A stretch of DNA of 64,000 bases, taken from assembly GCA_032622095.1 (NCBI GenBank), contig CP136068.1:8595314-8659313 (forward strand), written 5' to 3'. Of the stretch, positions 11,824-23,399 are shown in pieces; the first letter of the stretch is position 1, and each line of letters begins with the position of its first letter. The DNA comes from Siphonodentalium dalli (taxonomy: Eukaryota; Mollusca; Scaphopoda; Gadilida; Siphonodentaliidae). A model generated the notes under the pieces. That model ran no database searches. It saw only the letters and a list, made by a program, of their open reading frames with translations, and had not been told where the DNA came from. The position numbers and the translations under genes were made by a program.

Positions 11824-12589
11824 ACGACTAACAGTCTAACACTATATCTTTATTATTCGTGCATTTATTTCCCGTTTGTTATTACACTAAAAAATATATC
11901 AAAAATTTATTAGTCAGTTACTCTCTACGAATTCTCTGGATTCATGTTGCTTTTAAACCTCCATAATAAGATCGTCCGTTATTTTTGTATTGAAAGACGA
12001 AGTCAACACGTCACTCTGTATTGTTGTTTCATTCAGAAATAATATGATGAAAGATGGATAGCCCTGGATGCACTTCAATAGGATAGCCTAAGTTAATGCG
12101 AAACGCAAAACAAAACATCGGAAAACTTCGCGCAAGTTGGAGTTATTTTCGGTCAAACACGCTCCCTGTCTATAAGAGAATGACTTATGAGAGTATAGCT
12201 ATATGTATATATGTGGACACGGGGTGTAACTCAATGCTAATATTATAATTGTTTGGTCCGTCATTAATGCCAAGTTGACCATAGACGGTTTTACTAACAT
12301 ATCTTGCTATTTCGATATATCAGCATTTGTAAATGTCCAAAACTGGGGGTTTCTTGCACTATCTGACAAAGTATGTGATATAATCGTAGCTAGGTCAGAA
12401 ACCATACCATAACCTGAAAATGTCATGCTGGTTTAAATAGTGTCGCGTCTGCATATAGCCAATAGTTGTGGAGGCATTTAAACACATCATCGCGCAAAAA
12501 TGCACATAATCTACCTATAATGTGAAATAATTTCATCATGGATTATTTGATTCTGATAATGGAATGATATCCGTTATTATGTTTTATGG
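11824..12589. other. No gene supported
   Basis: AT-rich sequence without an ORF over 60 codons and without evident repeats. Confidence 0.4.
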
Positions 12590-13230
12590 CGCTGGCCACA
12601 GTGAAAATACATTTAAGGAGCCTACAGCCAACAAGTTGTGAGTCGGCTTGTGTCATTGTCCGCACGCAATGAACCTATAATAAAATCAATGTGAGTCGAT
12701 ACTGTTACTAAAATGATCTCATTTTCATTATGGACTCAAATTGAATCAATTCTAAGCAGATTATCGACCTAAAACAAATTATATTATAAACAGACAATGT
12801 GCGGGTTTTCGGGAGAACAGGCCAATGAAAAACTGCTTTGTGTCAATAATTCAACATTTGTACTGCATTTATTTCCTTTTAATGGTATAACAAGTAACAT
12901 TGTCGCACCAGCCACATGGTCAACATATCCTCGCGGAAATACGCAGATAATGGACTCTTACCCGTTATTCGTTTTATGGCGCGGGCCACAGTGAAAACAC
13001 ATGTTAAAGAGTGTACAACTGAAAAGTCGTGAGTTGACTTTTTTCTGTCATTGAACGCACATAATTTGCTTAGAATCGACTCATGAGTCAATAATGTGAC
13101 TAAAATCTTCTCATTTTCAGCACAATATCGACTCAAAATGTGGATATTTTAAGTAGATTATATACTTAAAACTTGTTCGATTATAAGCCGATAATGTGCT
13201 GGTTTTCTGCAGAACATGGCGACATGGTAC
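12590..13230 (+). repeat. Dispersed repeat family R, two tandem copies
   Basis: Two units start 'ttttatggcgcKggccacagtg' at about 12580 and 12972. Both continue with 'gttgtgagtcg', a 'ctcattttca..ggactcaaa' stretch, 'agattatcgacctaaaac' and 'gataatgtgcggttttc', and end near 'gagaacaggc'. The second copy keeps an uninterrupted 'aacacatgttaaagagtgtac', the empty-site equivalent of the insertion at 3879-5566. Confidence 0.7.
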
Positions 13231-13422
13231 CCATGAATATCTGCGAAGTTCAGTTTCCATGGACAACGAAGTAGACACCATGCACTCCAAGCAATGGCTA
13301 GAAGTGGAACTTCTGTATTGTGGCATGCAGTCATTTGTTTCATAATATGGTTTCTACAATCCTGTTACTACATGGATTATAACGTTTGCATATCGTTCTT
13401 CGAACGTTCACACTGATTGCTA

Positions 13423-13482
13423 TGCATGAATGGGTACTGCACAATTTATGCATGAATGGGTACTGCACAATTAACTGTGACA
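13423..13482. repeat. Short tandem duplication
   Basis: 'tgcatgaatgggtactgcac' plus 'aatt' occurs twice in a row with a period of about 27 bp. It carries no other information. Confidence 0.75.
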
Positions 13483-14198
13483 GTAGCTGTTCCGACAAAT
13501 TTATTTTATTCTCTAATCGGTATTATGAATGTGTGATTCATCTGTTGGAATATTTCTTGTCTCCTGTTACTTCTAAAACTCCCACAGTGGTCGCGACAGA
13601 CGACATGGGTATAGTACAATGCGTGCACAGCAATGTGATTATCTTACGGTAGTTTGAAGCTATTTAGTCAATTGTTTTCTGCAAAGGATCCTGGACACAT
13701 GTTGATTCTAAAGTTCACGCAACAAGATTGTTCATTAATATTTGATAATAAGACCAAGTCAACCCCTAACACGGTACCGACATTTCATTCAAGAAAGGTT
13801 ATGGAGCATGTTGGCTATCACAGGATGTATTAATACTTAAAGCATAACATATGGGGAGACCACATGCCATGTTCATGATCGAAAAGCCGTGACATCATGC
13901 TGTTCGAACTTGAAAACAATTGTATTTAACTTCTATACATTTGAAAACAATATGTAAGAACGTTTAGGTCCGATTCGGCATCCCTGGTTTGTATATAAAA
14001 TGGTGCATGTATACGCAACCATCCGCCGTAAACTAGAGATAACGTTTATTCCCCGTGATGCCCGACTCTGCTTATACTTGGATAGTCATTTAATGTTAAG
14101 TTAGTGCTTTGAGTCTATTTTTGCGCCGACAGCTCATCAGGGGCAAAGCGTTTAATTTAGATAAGTCAACATTGTTTATGTCTGTTTACATGTAGTAC

Positions 14199-14370
14199 AT
14201 GTGTATACGGAATACATCAGATTCCATTTGGTTGCCACGTCATGTGGAATATTTGTATTTGCAAATGTCACGCAATCTGTATATACGGAATACATCGGAT
14301 TCCACATGGTTGGTATTTTCCACGGCATGTGGAAGATTGGTATTTGCAAAGTTCATGCAATCTGTATGTA
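14199..14370. repeat. Tandem duplication, ~83-bp unit
   Basis: 'tatacggaatacatcrgatt' starts at about 14203 and 14282. Both units hold 'catgtggaa' and 'tggtatttgcaaa..tcatgcaatctgtat'. The 101-codon ORF over it reflects the repeat. Confidence 0.6.
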
Positions 14371-15045
14371 ACATCCGTGAAGGAATATATCTGATTCCAG
14401 TTTCAACGTGCATATTGTGTGCTGTCCCCGAAAGCCTGACATATTTCCACAACGCTGTCTGGATATCTATTGAGTTGTACTGCTCGCGTCAACCCCCGAT
14501 TTGAAGACTGTCTGGTCGCTTTAAGATATAAGTCTATTCCAACCAGTTTAAACTGGTTTGTCTGCGGGGTTCGTCCATTGAATGCGAGTTATGATAAGCA
14601 CAAAGCATGCTGTGTTGGTATTGTTACCAAAATACTGCAACTAGAAGCGCCGCATCCCTTTGTAGTTGCTTTACATGTGAATGTTTCAAGTGTGAAAGTT
14701 TGATCCGTAATTAATCACTTGTTAGTGAATCGCTAGGACAGATGCAGTCTCTTTGTGTGAGATGGTTCTCGCTGTTTCATAAAGAATTAATTGATCAATA
14801 TGAATTGGCTTGTTTGTTCTGAATTTAACGCCCGTCAGTGTTCCAATTGTGGAATTTCTTGTTCTGCATTTGAGAGACAAACTTTGTGACCTTCGCATGG
14901 CGGCCCGGTTGCATTACGTAACAAGCTATGGCGTCCTCGTTTTATCGGTATTATAGACGCGTGGCATTTTTATGAGTGAATTAACAGGCTCCCTGCCATT
15001 TCCAAGCAATATATTAACCTTTGAATTCTAAGGACATTTGCTCAG
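14371..15045. other. No gene supported
   Basis: A 77-codon ORF (14470-14703) has no recognisable motif. No clear repeats. Confidence 0.35.
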
Positions 15046-16343
15046 TTAGGTGTTTAGATTGAATAAAGAGCGCTTTTTTCGACAATATTTCACAAATTTT
15101 CTGGTTCGTCGAAAGACAAGTCGTGGTGGTTCCTCAAATTTGTCCTGCATTGAGGATTCTTTAGAAATAATTCCCCAGTTGTCCTTTATGATATTCCCAA
15201 TTTTATTGGCACCTGGGTGGTATATCGTGCACATCGTCGATTTTATATTTGTATTATTTGCATTTTTTGTTCTGCATTCCAAAAGTTCATTTCGTTTATC
15301 AAATGTAACAGTATTCGAATATTGTTGTATTTCTTTATTGCTGTAGCCCCTATTTCTGAGCTTTACGACAAACATTTCGCGTTTACTTTCAAAGTCCTTC
15401 TCATTGTTGGAATTTCGTAGGTATCTTGTGCATTCACCAATAATGAATGATTTAAAGTTGTTCGTTGAGTGACTCGATTCACGATGTAGATATTGAAAGG
15501 AGTCTGTAGGTTTGTTGTGGCGTTTTATATCCAGAATTTGCATTTCTTCAAATCGCTTTCCTTTGAAAATATCTAGGTCGAGAAATGTGCAGTTTTGCTG
15601 GTTGATTTTAAATGTGAACTTACGTAAGTCATGTGCTTTGTTTGCTATTTCAAATAGGGCTAGTATTTAATCAGTTTGCCCACTGAATATGATAAGGCCA
15701 TCATATCTGAATCTTTTATGAAACAGTATTTTGTTTTTGTGAGGGAATGTCTCAATCAGTTGGTTTATATGTCTATGATTGCTATATCGCATATTTCAGG
15801 ACAATGTTTCGCTCCTCAGGCAGCTCCAACGATTTGTCTAAAGCATTTACCGTTGAATGTAGATTCGTTGGTCTCTACAATGAGTTTCGCTATCTCAACC
15901 AAGTCATTGGTCGGTGGCCTTTTTACTGGAAACATGTTTCCCATGCATTGATCAAGGTCGATTTTCAGAGCCTCCAGTAGTTTACCGAATCGTATGTTCG
16001 TATATAAACTAGTAATATCACAGGTTACTAATAGAGGGTTTTTCTCAAAAGTATTTTTTTCGAGGTGATTAATGAGGTCTACTTTGCCTTTTATGTAGGT
16101 TGTTTTTTTTTGGACTATTGGTTGTAAAAAATAGTCAAGGAATTGTCCAATTTGTTCTGTAGGGTTGCTAGTTTGAGAGATAATTGGTATCCCTGGTGGT
16201 AATATTTCCACAGCCGTGTCGTTGAAAGCCGGGTCGATGTTTTTGAGTTTATCACCAATTGTGTGGATTTTCAATAGGAAGTATATGATTAGAATGTTGA
16301 CTTGCTCATCCCTGTTGAATAAAAATGGTTTTATTCTAGACAT
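15046..16343 (-). pseudogene. Penelope-like element reverse transcriptase, degenerate
   Basis: The minus-strand reading starts at 16343. The N-terminal part holds IIYFLLKIH, PPGIPIISQTSNPTEQIG, FLQPIVQK and VTCDITSLYTNI, which align with Penelope-type RT motifs (PIVSGxxSPTE, SLYTNIP). Around 15816-15660 it breaks into other frames with stops, where PEICDI and KRFRYDGLI are still readable. The family's usual RDD-type catalytic box is altered to RYD. It then resumes as FTFKINQ, FLDLDIFKG and LHRESSHS, with a distal FRRTRKFVKY before a stop at 15046. No GIY-YIG nuclease follows, so the copy is truncated at both ends. At least two frameshifts and several stops make it inactive. The family call is firm, the subfamily is not. 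Confidence 0.85.
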
Positions 16344-16349
16344 GGTTTT

Positions 16350-16515
16350 ACTCTAGATTAAACTAAGTTTAAGCAGGAGTAAAACTTTGTTTCACTGTAG
16401 TAAAACTAGGTTTTACGGTACTAAAACTAGGTTTTAGTGCAGCTAAACCCAGTTTTGTGATAAACTCAGTTTTAGTTTTTGGAATTTGATCTCAATTAAA
16501 ACTAGGTTTTATTGG
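16350..16515. repeat. Palindromic 'aaactaggttt' cluster
   Basis: About five copies of TAAAACTAGGTTTTA-like palindromes, each ~15-20 bp, abut the 5' end of the Penelope pseudogene. Similar GTTTAAAC palindromes occur near 18225-18290 and in the TIR element at 3.9 kb. They may be decayed MITE ends. Confidence 0.5.
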
Positions 16516-17079
16516 CGTGATAAAGTTATAATAATAACGATAATCGTTCGTGGTGAATTGACTATATAACGACCAGGAGACGATTATCTATATCTGTTTT
16601 ATCCGTGCCATGCGTCTCGTCTCGAAAATGTACTTTTAAATATACTTTGAAAAAAACATCATCAAAGTAAAACCACCCTACCCCAGGTTTTACTAAAACC
16701 TAATTTGGTGGGTTTTATTATTCGGTCGATTTTTTTCGCCCAGTATTGATGTTGTTTCTTAGCGTATATTGGGTTGTTTCTTTTTAATTGGGGAGGCGTG
16801 CTCGGGCGTTTGTCACTCAATTTCCATGTGAAGTGTATATCCATATTGGAGTCTCAGTGGAATTCGGGGAGGCTATGACGGTTCTTATGAGATAAGTTAC
16901 AACAAATATGCTGGTGTGGTGATGATTTCTTGCAAAATAGGTTATTGCGATTCGCTCGTTAGGAGATCGCGTTGGCGACAGAGAGCAAGAAGAGATCGGA
17001 CTGATCCGTTTGACACATTCGACACGAACATGACCTTTGGAACTGATTCCTTATTCACAAAAACGTATCTTTGGGTCAA
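16516..17079. other. No gene supported
   Basis: AT-rich sequence with short ORFs only. No repeat structure seen. Confidence 0.35.
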
Positions 17080-17965
17080 TTTGAGGACATGGGTTGGTGC
17101 CAAACACACCAGCCCTCACCACGAGGGTAGCACCCTGAGGGGTGAAATGGAGAATGGACCATTTTCGAGAACGGTAAGATTTTGGCCAATTGGTGGTATG
17201 AGTGGGTGGCCCGCCTCAAATAACCATAGAAACACCCCACCAATCATCCGGGTGGGGGTGTACAATCTCGAGGGGTGAACACTGGATATGGACAATTTTC
17301 GAGACCGCCAAGAATTTTCGCCAAATTGACGGCACATAGAATCACCCCATCCTCACACCTTGGGGTACATCCAAATGGGGTGAAAATGGGTTGTTTTGAA
17401 CCATGTTATTCTTTGTTTGCAGAAATGTTTCTTTTGATCATTTTAAGGCACTGATGGGTGGCGCGACCGAATACCCCTATAAGTACACTCACCCCTGGGG
17501 TCAAATGGCGAATGGTAGGTGCTCCCCCTAGGAACACCCAAAGTCCTCACCTCGGGTCGATATCCCATTTTCAACCGCTCGGGTGGTACCACCATGGGTG
17601 AGGGTGGGATGGGGGTGTTTATATGGGGTATTTGAAGGACCATGCACTCATGTCGTCAAATTGGCCGAAATCGTTCTCTAAAATGGTCCATACCACATTC
17701 CCCCTCCTCTGGTTGTACATCTCGTGTGAGTGGTGCGGGGTTCTATGGTGTATTTTGGTCGGACCACCCACTCCTGACGTAAAATTAGCCTAAATCCACA
17801 CAGTTCACCACTTGGGTGGTACGCCCCCCGGGTGAGGTGTGTTTGTGGATATTTGTGGAAGGCCACCCACCGAATACGTCAAATTCGCCGAAATCCTTCC
17901 GTTCCCGAATATGGTCCATACCCGATCTTCGCCCCCTCCGGGTAGTAACCCCCGGGTAGGGAATA
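17080..17965. repeat. GC-richer decayed tandem repeat
   Basis: Units recur with 'atggtccattttcgagaacg', 'ggccaaattggygg', 'gtgggtggyccgcc', 'accccaccatcc' and 'ccgggtgrggtg'. Period is irregular, roughly 100-150 bp, and orientation is mostly constant. The block is clearly more GC-rich than its neighbours. The small ORFs on both strands follow the repeat and are not genes. Confidence 0.55.
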
Positions 17966-19570
17966 GGGAATAAGTTCAAAAAGTCATGTTCATCCATGAT
18001 ATTAGATAATAACAACCGATATACAACAGACCGTGAATTCGTCGTGATTTATCAAAGCGCACGGGCTATTCGTCTGATTGGGAGATTAGGTAACGACAAC
18101 CGGGCGCGTGACCCGACAATGCATTGACAATTAGCCACAGGCAGACCACGTCTCCCATCCTTGCAATTGTACAACTGTGGCCCACTGGTAACCAAATCCA
18201 TGTCGTCACCGTAGGTCGAGTCAAACTTGGTTTTACTACAAAAACCCAGTTTAAACTAGTAGTTTAAACTAGGTATAAACTTGATATGCCGATTCGGACC
18301 TTTGAGAATCCCCGACGGAATACAACAATAAGTCGAAAGTGTCGCTGTGTCGCTGGTGAAGTTGATGGCGAAAAATAAGCCATTATGTGACAATGAGCTT
18401 CATTATGATAACGGTGAACACGGGGTTGTCGTTTACATATAGAGTGAAGACCACCTGATTAGTTTATGTGGACAGATGTTTATGTATTCAATGTGGAGCT
18501 ATTTTACGCTGAGTTGACTATGCACACTGTATTCTACATTCGAAAATAGAAACGGTACGGTATGGTATATCTCTTCAAAATAACTATACCACACAAACTA
18601 CATTGTATGCATCATGTATGTTTTTCTTAATATCGCCAGCGAGAGAGTGGCCCAAGAAATTCACTTGGGATCATGCAACAGTAAGTGCAAGACTATTATA
18701 TGTGTCAATTGATCGTTACTCCAATGTTCGTTCTTTACGGCTGCCTCATGTTCTTGCTGTATTTATTTCTTCAAGACATAAACAATTATATGGTATACTC
18801 ATTGAAACGACGATAACATTCAACAACACTCTATACGCCATTCAGCCAATTGTCAGATATAAACGGAGTTGACAGTTTGGGTCATAGAGCCCTGGATAAT
18901 TTAAGTTACACTGCGTTTTGATGGGGAATACTCTGAGGAATGCACCGGTGAGGACAATCGATAGAGTCGTCCGGGGCTGGGGAACACCACACCGGGTCCA
19001 CCCAAAAGAAGCGTGTACCGTATTTATGCACGGGGTCTATAAAAAGATGTTCCTTCTTTATAACACACTATTAATTTGTTCTGCCTGGTAAAATGGAATT
19101 CGCAATATACAGTTATCTGTCAGGGGTATATGCAACAAAAATGACGCAGTTTTAGCTGTACTGTTTATCTTGAATCTTGTGAAATAAACTTTAAAATGTC
19201 GTCGAAAATTGAAATGGTCGTCAATATTTTGTAAAATATGTGTCAATAAACAGATAAATGGAATTTAATAGGGCTGTATTGATTGTGTGACCTTTTCTAG
19301 ACGCAGAAATGCATGAACTCACGGCAGTCTCACGAATGGGACCGATCATCATTTATTTTTATAATTATAACATCAAATATGTAAACATTCACTACTACAG
19401 AACAATATGACTACTCATATAGTTATGGGTAAAATGTATATCCTACTGTCCGTGTATTAAAAGAGTAGTTACAGAATATTGGTTACAATATCAAATCATC
19501 CGTGAAAAAATATGACTACCTCGACGGCGATGATACTGAAATGGATTAGCCAGCTGCGCCTCTGCGTACC

Positions 19571-19572
<2 letters not shown>
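17966..19572. other. No gene supported; decayed palindromes near 18.23-18.29 kb
   Basis: Contains 'cagtttaaactagtagtttaaactaggt' type palindromes at about 18250-18280, reminiscent of the TIR element at 3.9 kb. Otherwise there are short ORFs (18603-18872, 19058-19246) without motifs. Confidence 0.4.

Positions 19573-19604
<32 letters not shown>
19573..19604. repeat. (TA)n microsatellite
   Basis: About 15 TA units. A run of 11 C follows at 19659-19669. Confidence 0.9.
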
Positions 19605-19607
<3 letters not shown>

Positions 19608-19716
19608 CATTTAAATTTAAAATAAAATATATATATACGTAAATTGGATAGCTTCGCACCCCCCCCCCCGCCAAATATAGTAAGCCCGTGTGGTGAGGAG
19701 GATGTATATATACACA

Positions 19717-20052
19717 TTAATAACTTTCATATATTTTTTGAAATATATCTTTCTTTCTTTTTTCAATTTCATTTCCTTTCTTCTTCTTGTCACTTTCCAG
19801 TCTGTCCATGCGTTCCAGTTGACTTTTTGCACGTTCCACCTCATGTTCGCTCGGCGATATCCATCTAATATTTAATTTGTCCTTTGATTTCTTGTTTGGT
19901 GAGGGAATACCCTCTCTTGGTAATATATCGAATCCTAGTCCGCCGCCGCTGATCTGTACGATCTCCCCATTCGGACGAGTACCGCTGGCCTTATCCTTGT
20001 AATACTTCAGCCATTTCTGAGGATCGGAAACATAAAGTTTACTGTAATCCAT
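19717..20052 (-). CDS. Polinton/Maverick-like small protein, 111 aa (tentative)
   Basis: The ORF begins MDYSKLYVSDPQKWLKYYKD, followed by a Gly-rich ISGGGLGFDILP (33-44) and a positively charged C-terminal half with SPSEHEVERAKSQLERM (66-82) and KKKK. The opening 'YV.DP.KW..YYK', the GGG-hydrophobic-IP stretch and the 'SP.E..VE.AKS.L.R' stretch resemble small conserved proteins that I recall from Polinton/Maverick elements of marine animals. Their role there is not established. A second small ORF lies just upstream on the same strand. No polymerase, capsid or integrase gene is visible within the window. This could be a fragment or an unrelated ORF. Confidence 0.4.
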   Translation of the reverse strand: MDYSKLYVSDPQKWLKYYKDKASGTRPNGEIVQISGGGLGFDILPREGIPSPNKKSKDKLNIRWISPSEHEVERAKSQLERMDRLESDKKKKGNEIEKRKKDIFQKIYESY

Positions 20053-20223
20053 ACTTTACCATCGTATATGGTTCACTATATACCTGTGTATGAGAAGAGT
20101 CACACAGCATATCCGATTATATCCCAAAATAAAGAGAGACAATATTCCGTTTATATTTAGTTGATAAATATACCTCTGTCTGTCTGAACTCTCCATATAC
20201 TATTGAAAAGGAACATAATATAG

Positions 20224-20472
20224 TCATTCCGATCCATTTAGATAATTTTGAAGATATATAATAGTCATTTCCATATCACATATACGCCTATACATATCTA
20301 TACTTATTCGAATTGCTCTACGGCGTTGTTTTAGAAAAATATACTCTTTAACGCGACTGATAGCGATAGCTAGCTCGGGTCCAATAGATACAATTAGTCC
20401 ATTTTCAGCAACTTCAGAAGCATCAAATCTGTTATATACTACACGAGCCGCATCATTTGGTGCCTGTGTCAT
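20224..20472 (-). CDS. Small ORF, possibly PC4-like, 82 aa (tentative)
   Basis: This lies 171 bp upstream of the 111-aa ORF on the same strand. Residues ~25-70 (GLIVSIGPELAIAISRVKEYIFLKQ, then RRAIRISIDMYRRI) loosely match the pattern of PC4/p15-type single-strand-DNA-binding domains: alternating hydrophobic residues, a basic strand, then a 'G/AIxIxxxxxxxL' end. Polinton-type elements encode such small proteins. No Gly-Thr 'PTxxG' signature is intact, so the assignment is weak. The start at MTQAPND is simply the first Met of the frame. Confidence 0.3.
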   Translation of the reverse strand: MTQAPNDAARVVYNRFDASEVAENGLIVSIGPELAIAISRVKEYIFLKQRRRAIRISIDMYRRICDMEMTIIYLQNYLNGSE

Positions 20473-20809
20473 TTCGTATAGACTTTCAGTGCAAGCACCA
20501 AAACGATCTGGATTTCAGATGTGAATACTATAGACCCACTTTCGGTCAGTGAATATAATATGTGCAGTGCGACTGTGTTGTGTATTGTCAATAGCAAGTG
20601 TATTGAGTCACCGCCAATCACTGTCAATTAAATTCACGGGTTCTTTATACGTACACCGAATGTAGACTTTCCTTTATCAACGCAGAATAGCACTGACAAG
20701 ATTTAAGCATTTAACTCGGCTGTATTTTCTGTTGAATCACCGACTATAACGGAGTGTTCGTTCGAAAACCCTCCTCTCAGTTATATACACGTCCCTCCTC
20801 AGTTACACC
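20473..20809. other. No gene supported
   Basis: AT-rich sequence upstream of the two small minus-strand ORFs. It could hold their promoter but no element is recognisable. Confidence 0.3.
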
Positions 20810-21545
20810 TCATTTCTCTATATATAACTGATCCACGATTCATGAATGTTCTATTCGCTAAAGGAGGGGAAAAAGGGGGATACCGAACGCGACACGCGAA
20901 TGTCATATAAGACAACGAACCCCAGTGTATGGGGGAAATGACACCGTAATATACCAAGAGGGGGGTAACTATAGACGTGGATGCGGACGGGGTTTGGGGC
21001 GGGAGGAGTTGACACGGATGGAAGTAGAGTGGACTGGGTGTGTAGAGGTCGGGCGGATTGGACAAGGAGGGAAGCGGAGTAGATAGGACGGCAATACCCC
21101 AGGGCGAAGAGTTGCTTTAATCCCTCCTCCCTCGTCCAAGGGTGTGTGTATCGCGAGAAAAAAAATTACGTACATTAACTCATATTTCCCTAGATCAGAA
21201 AGAGTTGCACCCCCTCACGGCCGCGACACGAGAAGTCCATAACAACAACGAACCCAATAGAGAGGGTTGATATATATAGAACACTACAAGGGGATATGGC
21301 ATAACTATATAGATGCGGGGGAGGTCGGCGAGTGGACAGGGAGGGAGGCAGGGTGGAATGGGAGGGAGGGAGGGTGGACAGGGAGGGAAGCAGAGTGTAA
21401 GGTGAGGAAAGAGGAGTAAATAGGAAGGCAATACACCCCACCTGCGAGCAGTTGCTTTCACCCCCCCCCCCCCTTCGTCCAATGTTGTGTGTGTCGCGAA
21501 AACAAATATACACTCATATCTCCCTAGAAGAGAAGAGTTGCACCC
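20810..21545. repeat. Two tandem copies of a ~370-bp purine-rich unit
   Basis: The two copies (about 20810-21185 and 21186-21545) share a 'cgcgacacg..aa' block, 'acaacgaaccc', a 'ggggataygg' block, a long 'gggagggagg'-type purine tract, 'ggaaggcaataca', 'gttgcttt..cccctcc' and 'cctagatcagaaagagttgc'. The second carries a 13-C run at 21461-21473. Pro-rich minus-strand ORFs (for example 21195-21569) come from the purine tract and are not genes. Confidence 0.65.
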
Positions 21546-21559
21546 CCTGTCTGTGAGCC

Positions 21560-21991
21560 AAGTCCCCATGCACCATACGATGAGTCTATAATTTACCCCC
21601 TACCTACCATAGGAATATCATATCACCCGTCCAGTCTAATTCATAACCAGCCAATTATTCCTCCCATAGAAATTCACTGCTGTCAACCAGTCAAGTCTAT
21701 TAGGGATTTCACTCAGAAGTAAATATTCTAAGCCCTATATAATTTATCATCTTCACAAAGGCGAGGATAGGTTGATGTGAAACAATAGACAATACCCAAT
21801 AGAAATACCGGCCGATAGCGTGACATAGCGTATCAACGACATCAATAGCGACGCATTGAACAACGTGTAGCAACGACACTTAGCCTACCAACCGACCAGG
21901 TCACAGGTCAGCCGAGTCTTTAGTCTAATGGAGAAGATGTGGCCCGTAACCTACTACTGTTATAAATTGCCCGTGTAGACACTCAAAAACT
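21560..21991. other. No gene supported
   Basis: No ORF or repeat noted. Confidence 0.35.
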
Positions 21992-22817
21992 TCCCAGGTC
22001 TAGAACTGGTAGAATATTATGGGAATGTATGGGCGTAGCCAGAGTATAGCTTTGTGGTATGATCTACATCAAACTAAGTTGTCAAATTTGACGCATAGAG
22101 CAATCACATTTTAGGATTGCAAACTATGTGTACAGCATATCTCATTGTAGTATCGTTTGGTGTCAAAATTGAAACGTTGAACCCTCAAATGAGTTCGCAG
22201 AAAACACAAGTCTATTTGTGATTGCCACAAGCCAAACAAAGCCACAAGATAGTTGTAAAAATCATAATGCGAATGAATCATCTGTGACATATGATAACAC
22301 CAGTCCTTAGTCGCCCCATAGACACGCCCTCATTCGATATTATTTACAGATCCACCCTTTGATCGGATTGTTTGACAATACTAAACCTCGATGGAGAAAA
22401 CACGGATTCATCATCTCAGGTTTAGCAATCTGTAAAGCTGGTTTAGCTGGACTGTCGATTGTTTGGTAGCCGGTTTAAGATTATAAAACGCAAAAGAAAT
22501 ATCGAAATTGAAAAAAACTTATCCCCACACACTTTATATATGTGAGTGCTTCTCGCTTATAAATTTGCAATCAAATTATGCTCGCTGTCGTATTTATTGA
22601 TTTTCGCAATCAATAAAATGCGGCGGGCCGCATTAGGAAAGTACGATTAATTATCTCGACGATACAGAGATACTACTTTTAACCACTGGGCTGGCTGGAC
22701 CAAGTTTAAACCAGAGATGATGATTGCATCACTTAGAACTGTGGTCTCTGGTTTGAACGGCGGTTTAAACCTAGATGTTTACGTAGACCAGGTTTAAACC
22801 TGAGATGACGAATCCGG
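21992..22817 (+). repeat. Dispersed repeat, copy 2 (paired with 4857-5563)
   Basis: Collinear with 4857-5563 from 'cccaggtctagaactggta' to the end GAGATGACGAATCCGGC. It is about 120 bp longer because of an insertion near 22625-22740. The inner MITE boundaries here are about 22402 (ACGGATTCATCATCTC) and 22817. The far left TIR seen at 3879 is absent, so this is an incomplete copy. Confidence 0.7.
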
Positions 22818-23017
22818 CAAAAATAAGTTTGCTCTGTGACCTCGTCAAACATGAACCTATTTATTTGAGGATACATTGAAATGGGACATGTATTATGTCA
22901 TTAAAGCAACATCGTGCTAATATGTTCATACTGGGCGGAAATATTAGCATAGGATCACACTAGACGGATTTGATTTTGATTAACAAACTAAATAAGCTCA
23001 TATTGGCATTATTTAAA

Positions 23018-23375
23018 GTGATGTGAAGCCCTCCGGTAGGGTCATCACATATAAATCGTGTCCAATGAAGTAATTTTTACAACTATTATATCCAAATAAA
23101 CAAGGGACACCATCATACTTATATATTAATTAAAAGCAGTGACTCTCGATGGTAAAATCATTTTCGTTAGTTTATCGCCGATAGTTGCGTCCCGAATCGA
23201 GTAGTAAATATTTACAGTTGAGCGTACTTCTGACGATGTTTTCATTGGAGTGGTGCGGTCAATTTGCTTCAGATTTTCGGCGACGTTATTAGAATGCTAC
23301 ACTCATTCCAGTTGGCATAGCGCCTGGATACTAACTGGTCAGTTTCACGCACCCAAACAAGTACATAATATGTCT
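23018..23375 (+). mobile_element. 366-bp-family element, copy 1
   Basis: Matches 37453-37818 over its length ('gtgatrtgaarc.ctccggta', 'tttcgttagtttatcgccga', 'gagtagtaaatatttaca', 'cagtttcacgcaccc'). It is bordered by TTTAAA on the left and TTTAA on the right, like the other copy. It has no TIRs, no A/B-box that I can defend, no poly-A and no ORF covering it. It could be a SINE-like or non-autonomous DNA element. Confidence 0.65.
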
Positions 23376-23399
23376 TTAATCTCAACATACGCTATATGT

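Noticed and set aside
21195-21569. Pro-rich 124-residue ORF
   Set aside because: It is the antisense of a GGGAGG-type purine tract in a duplicated unit.
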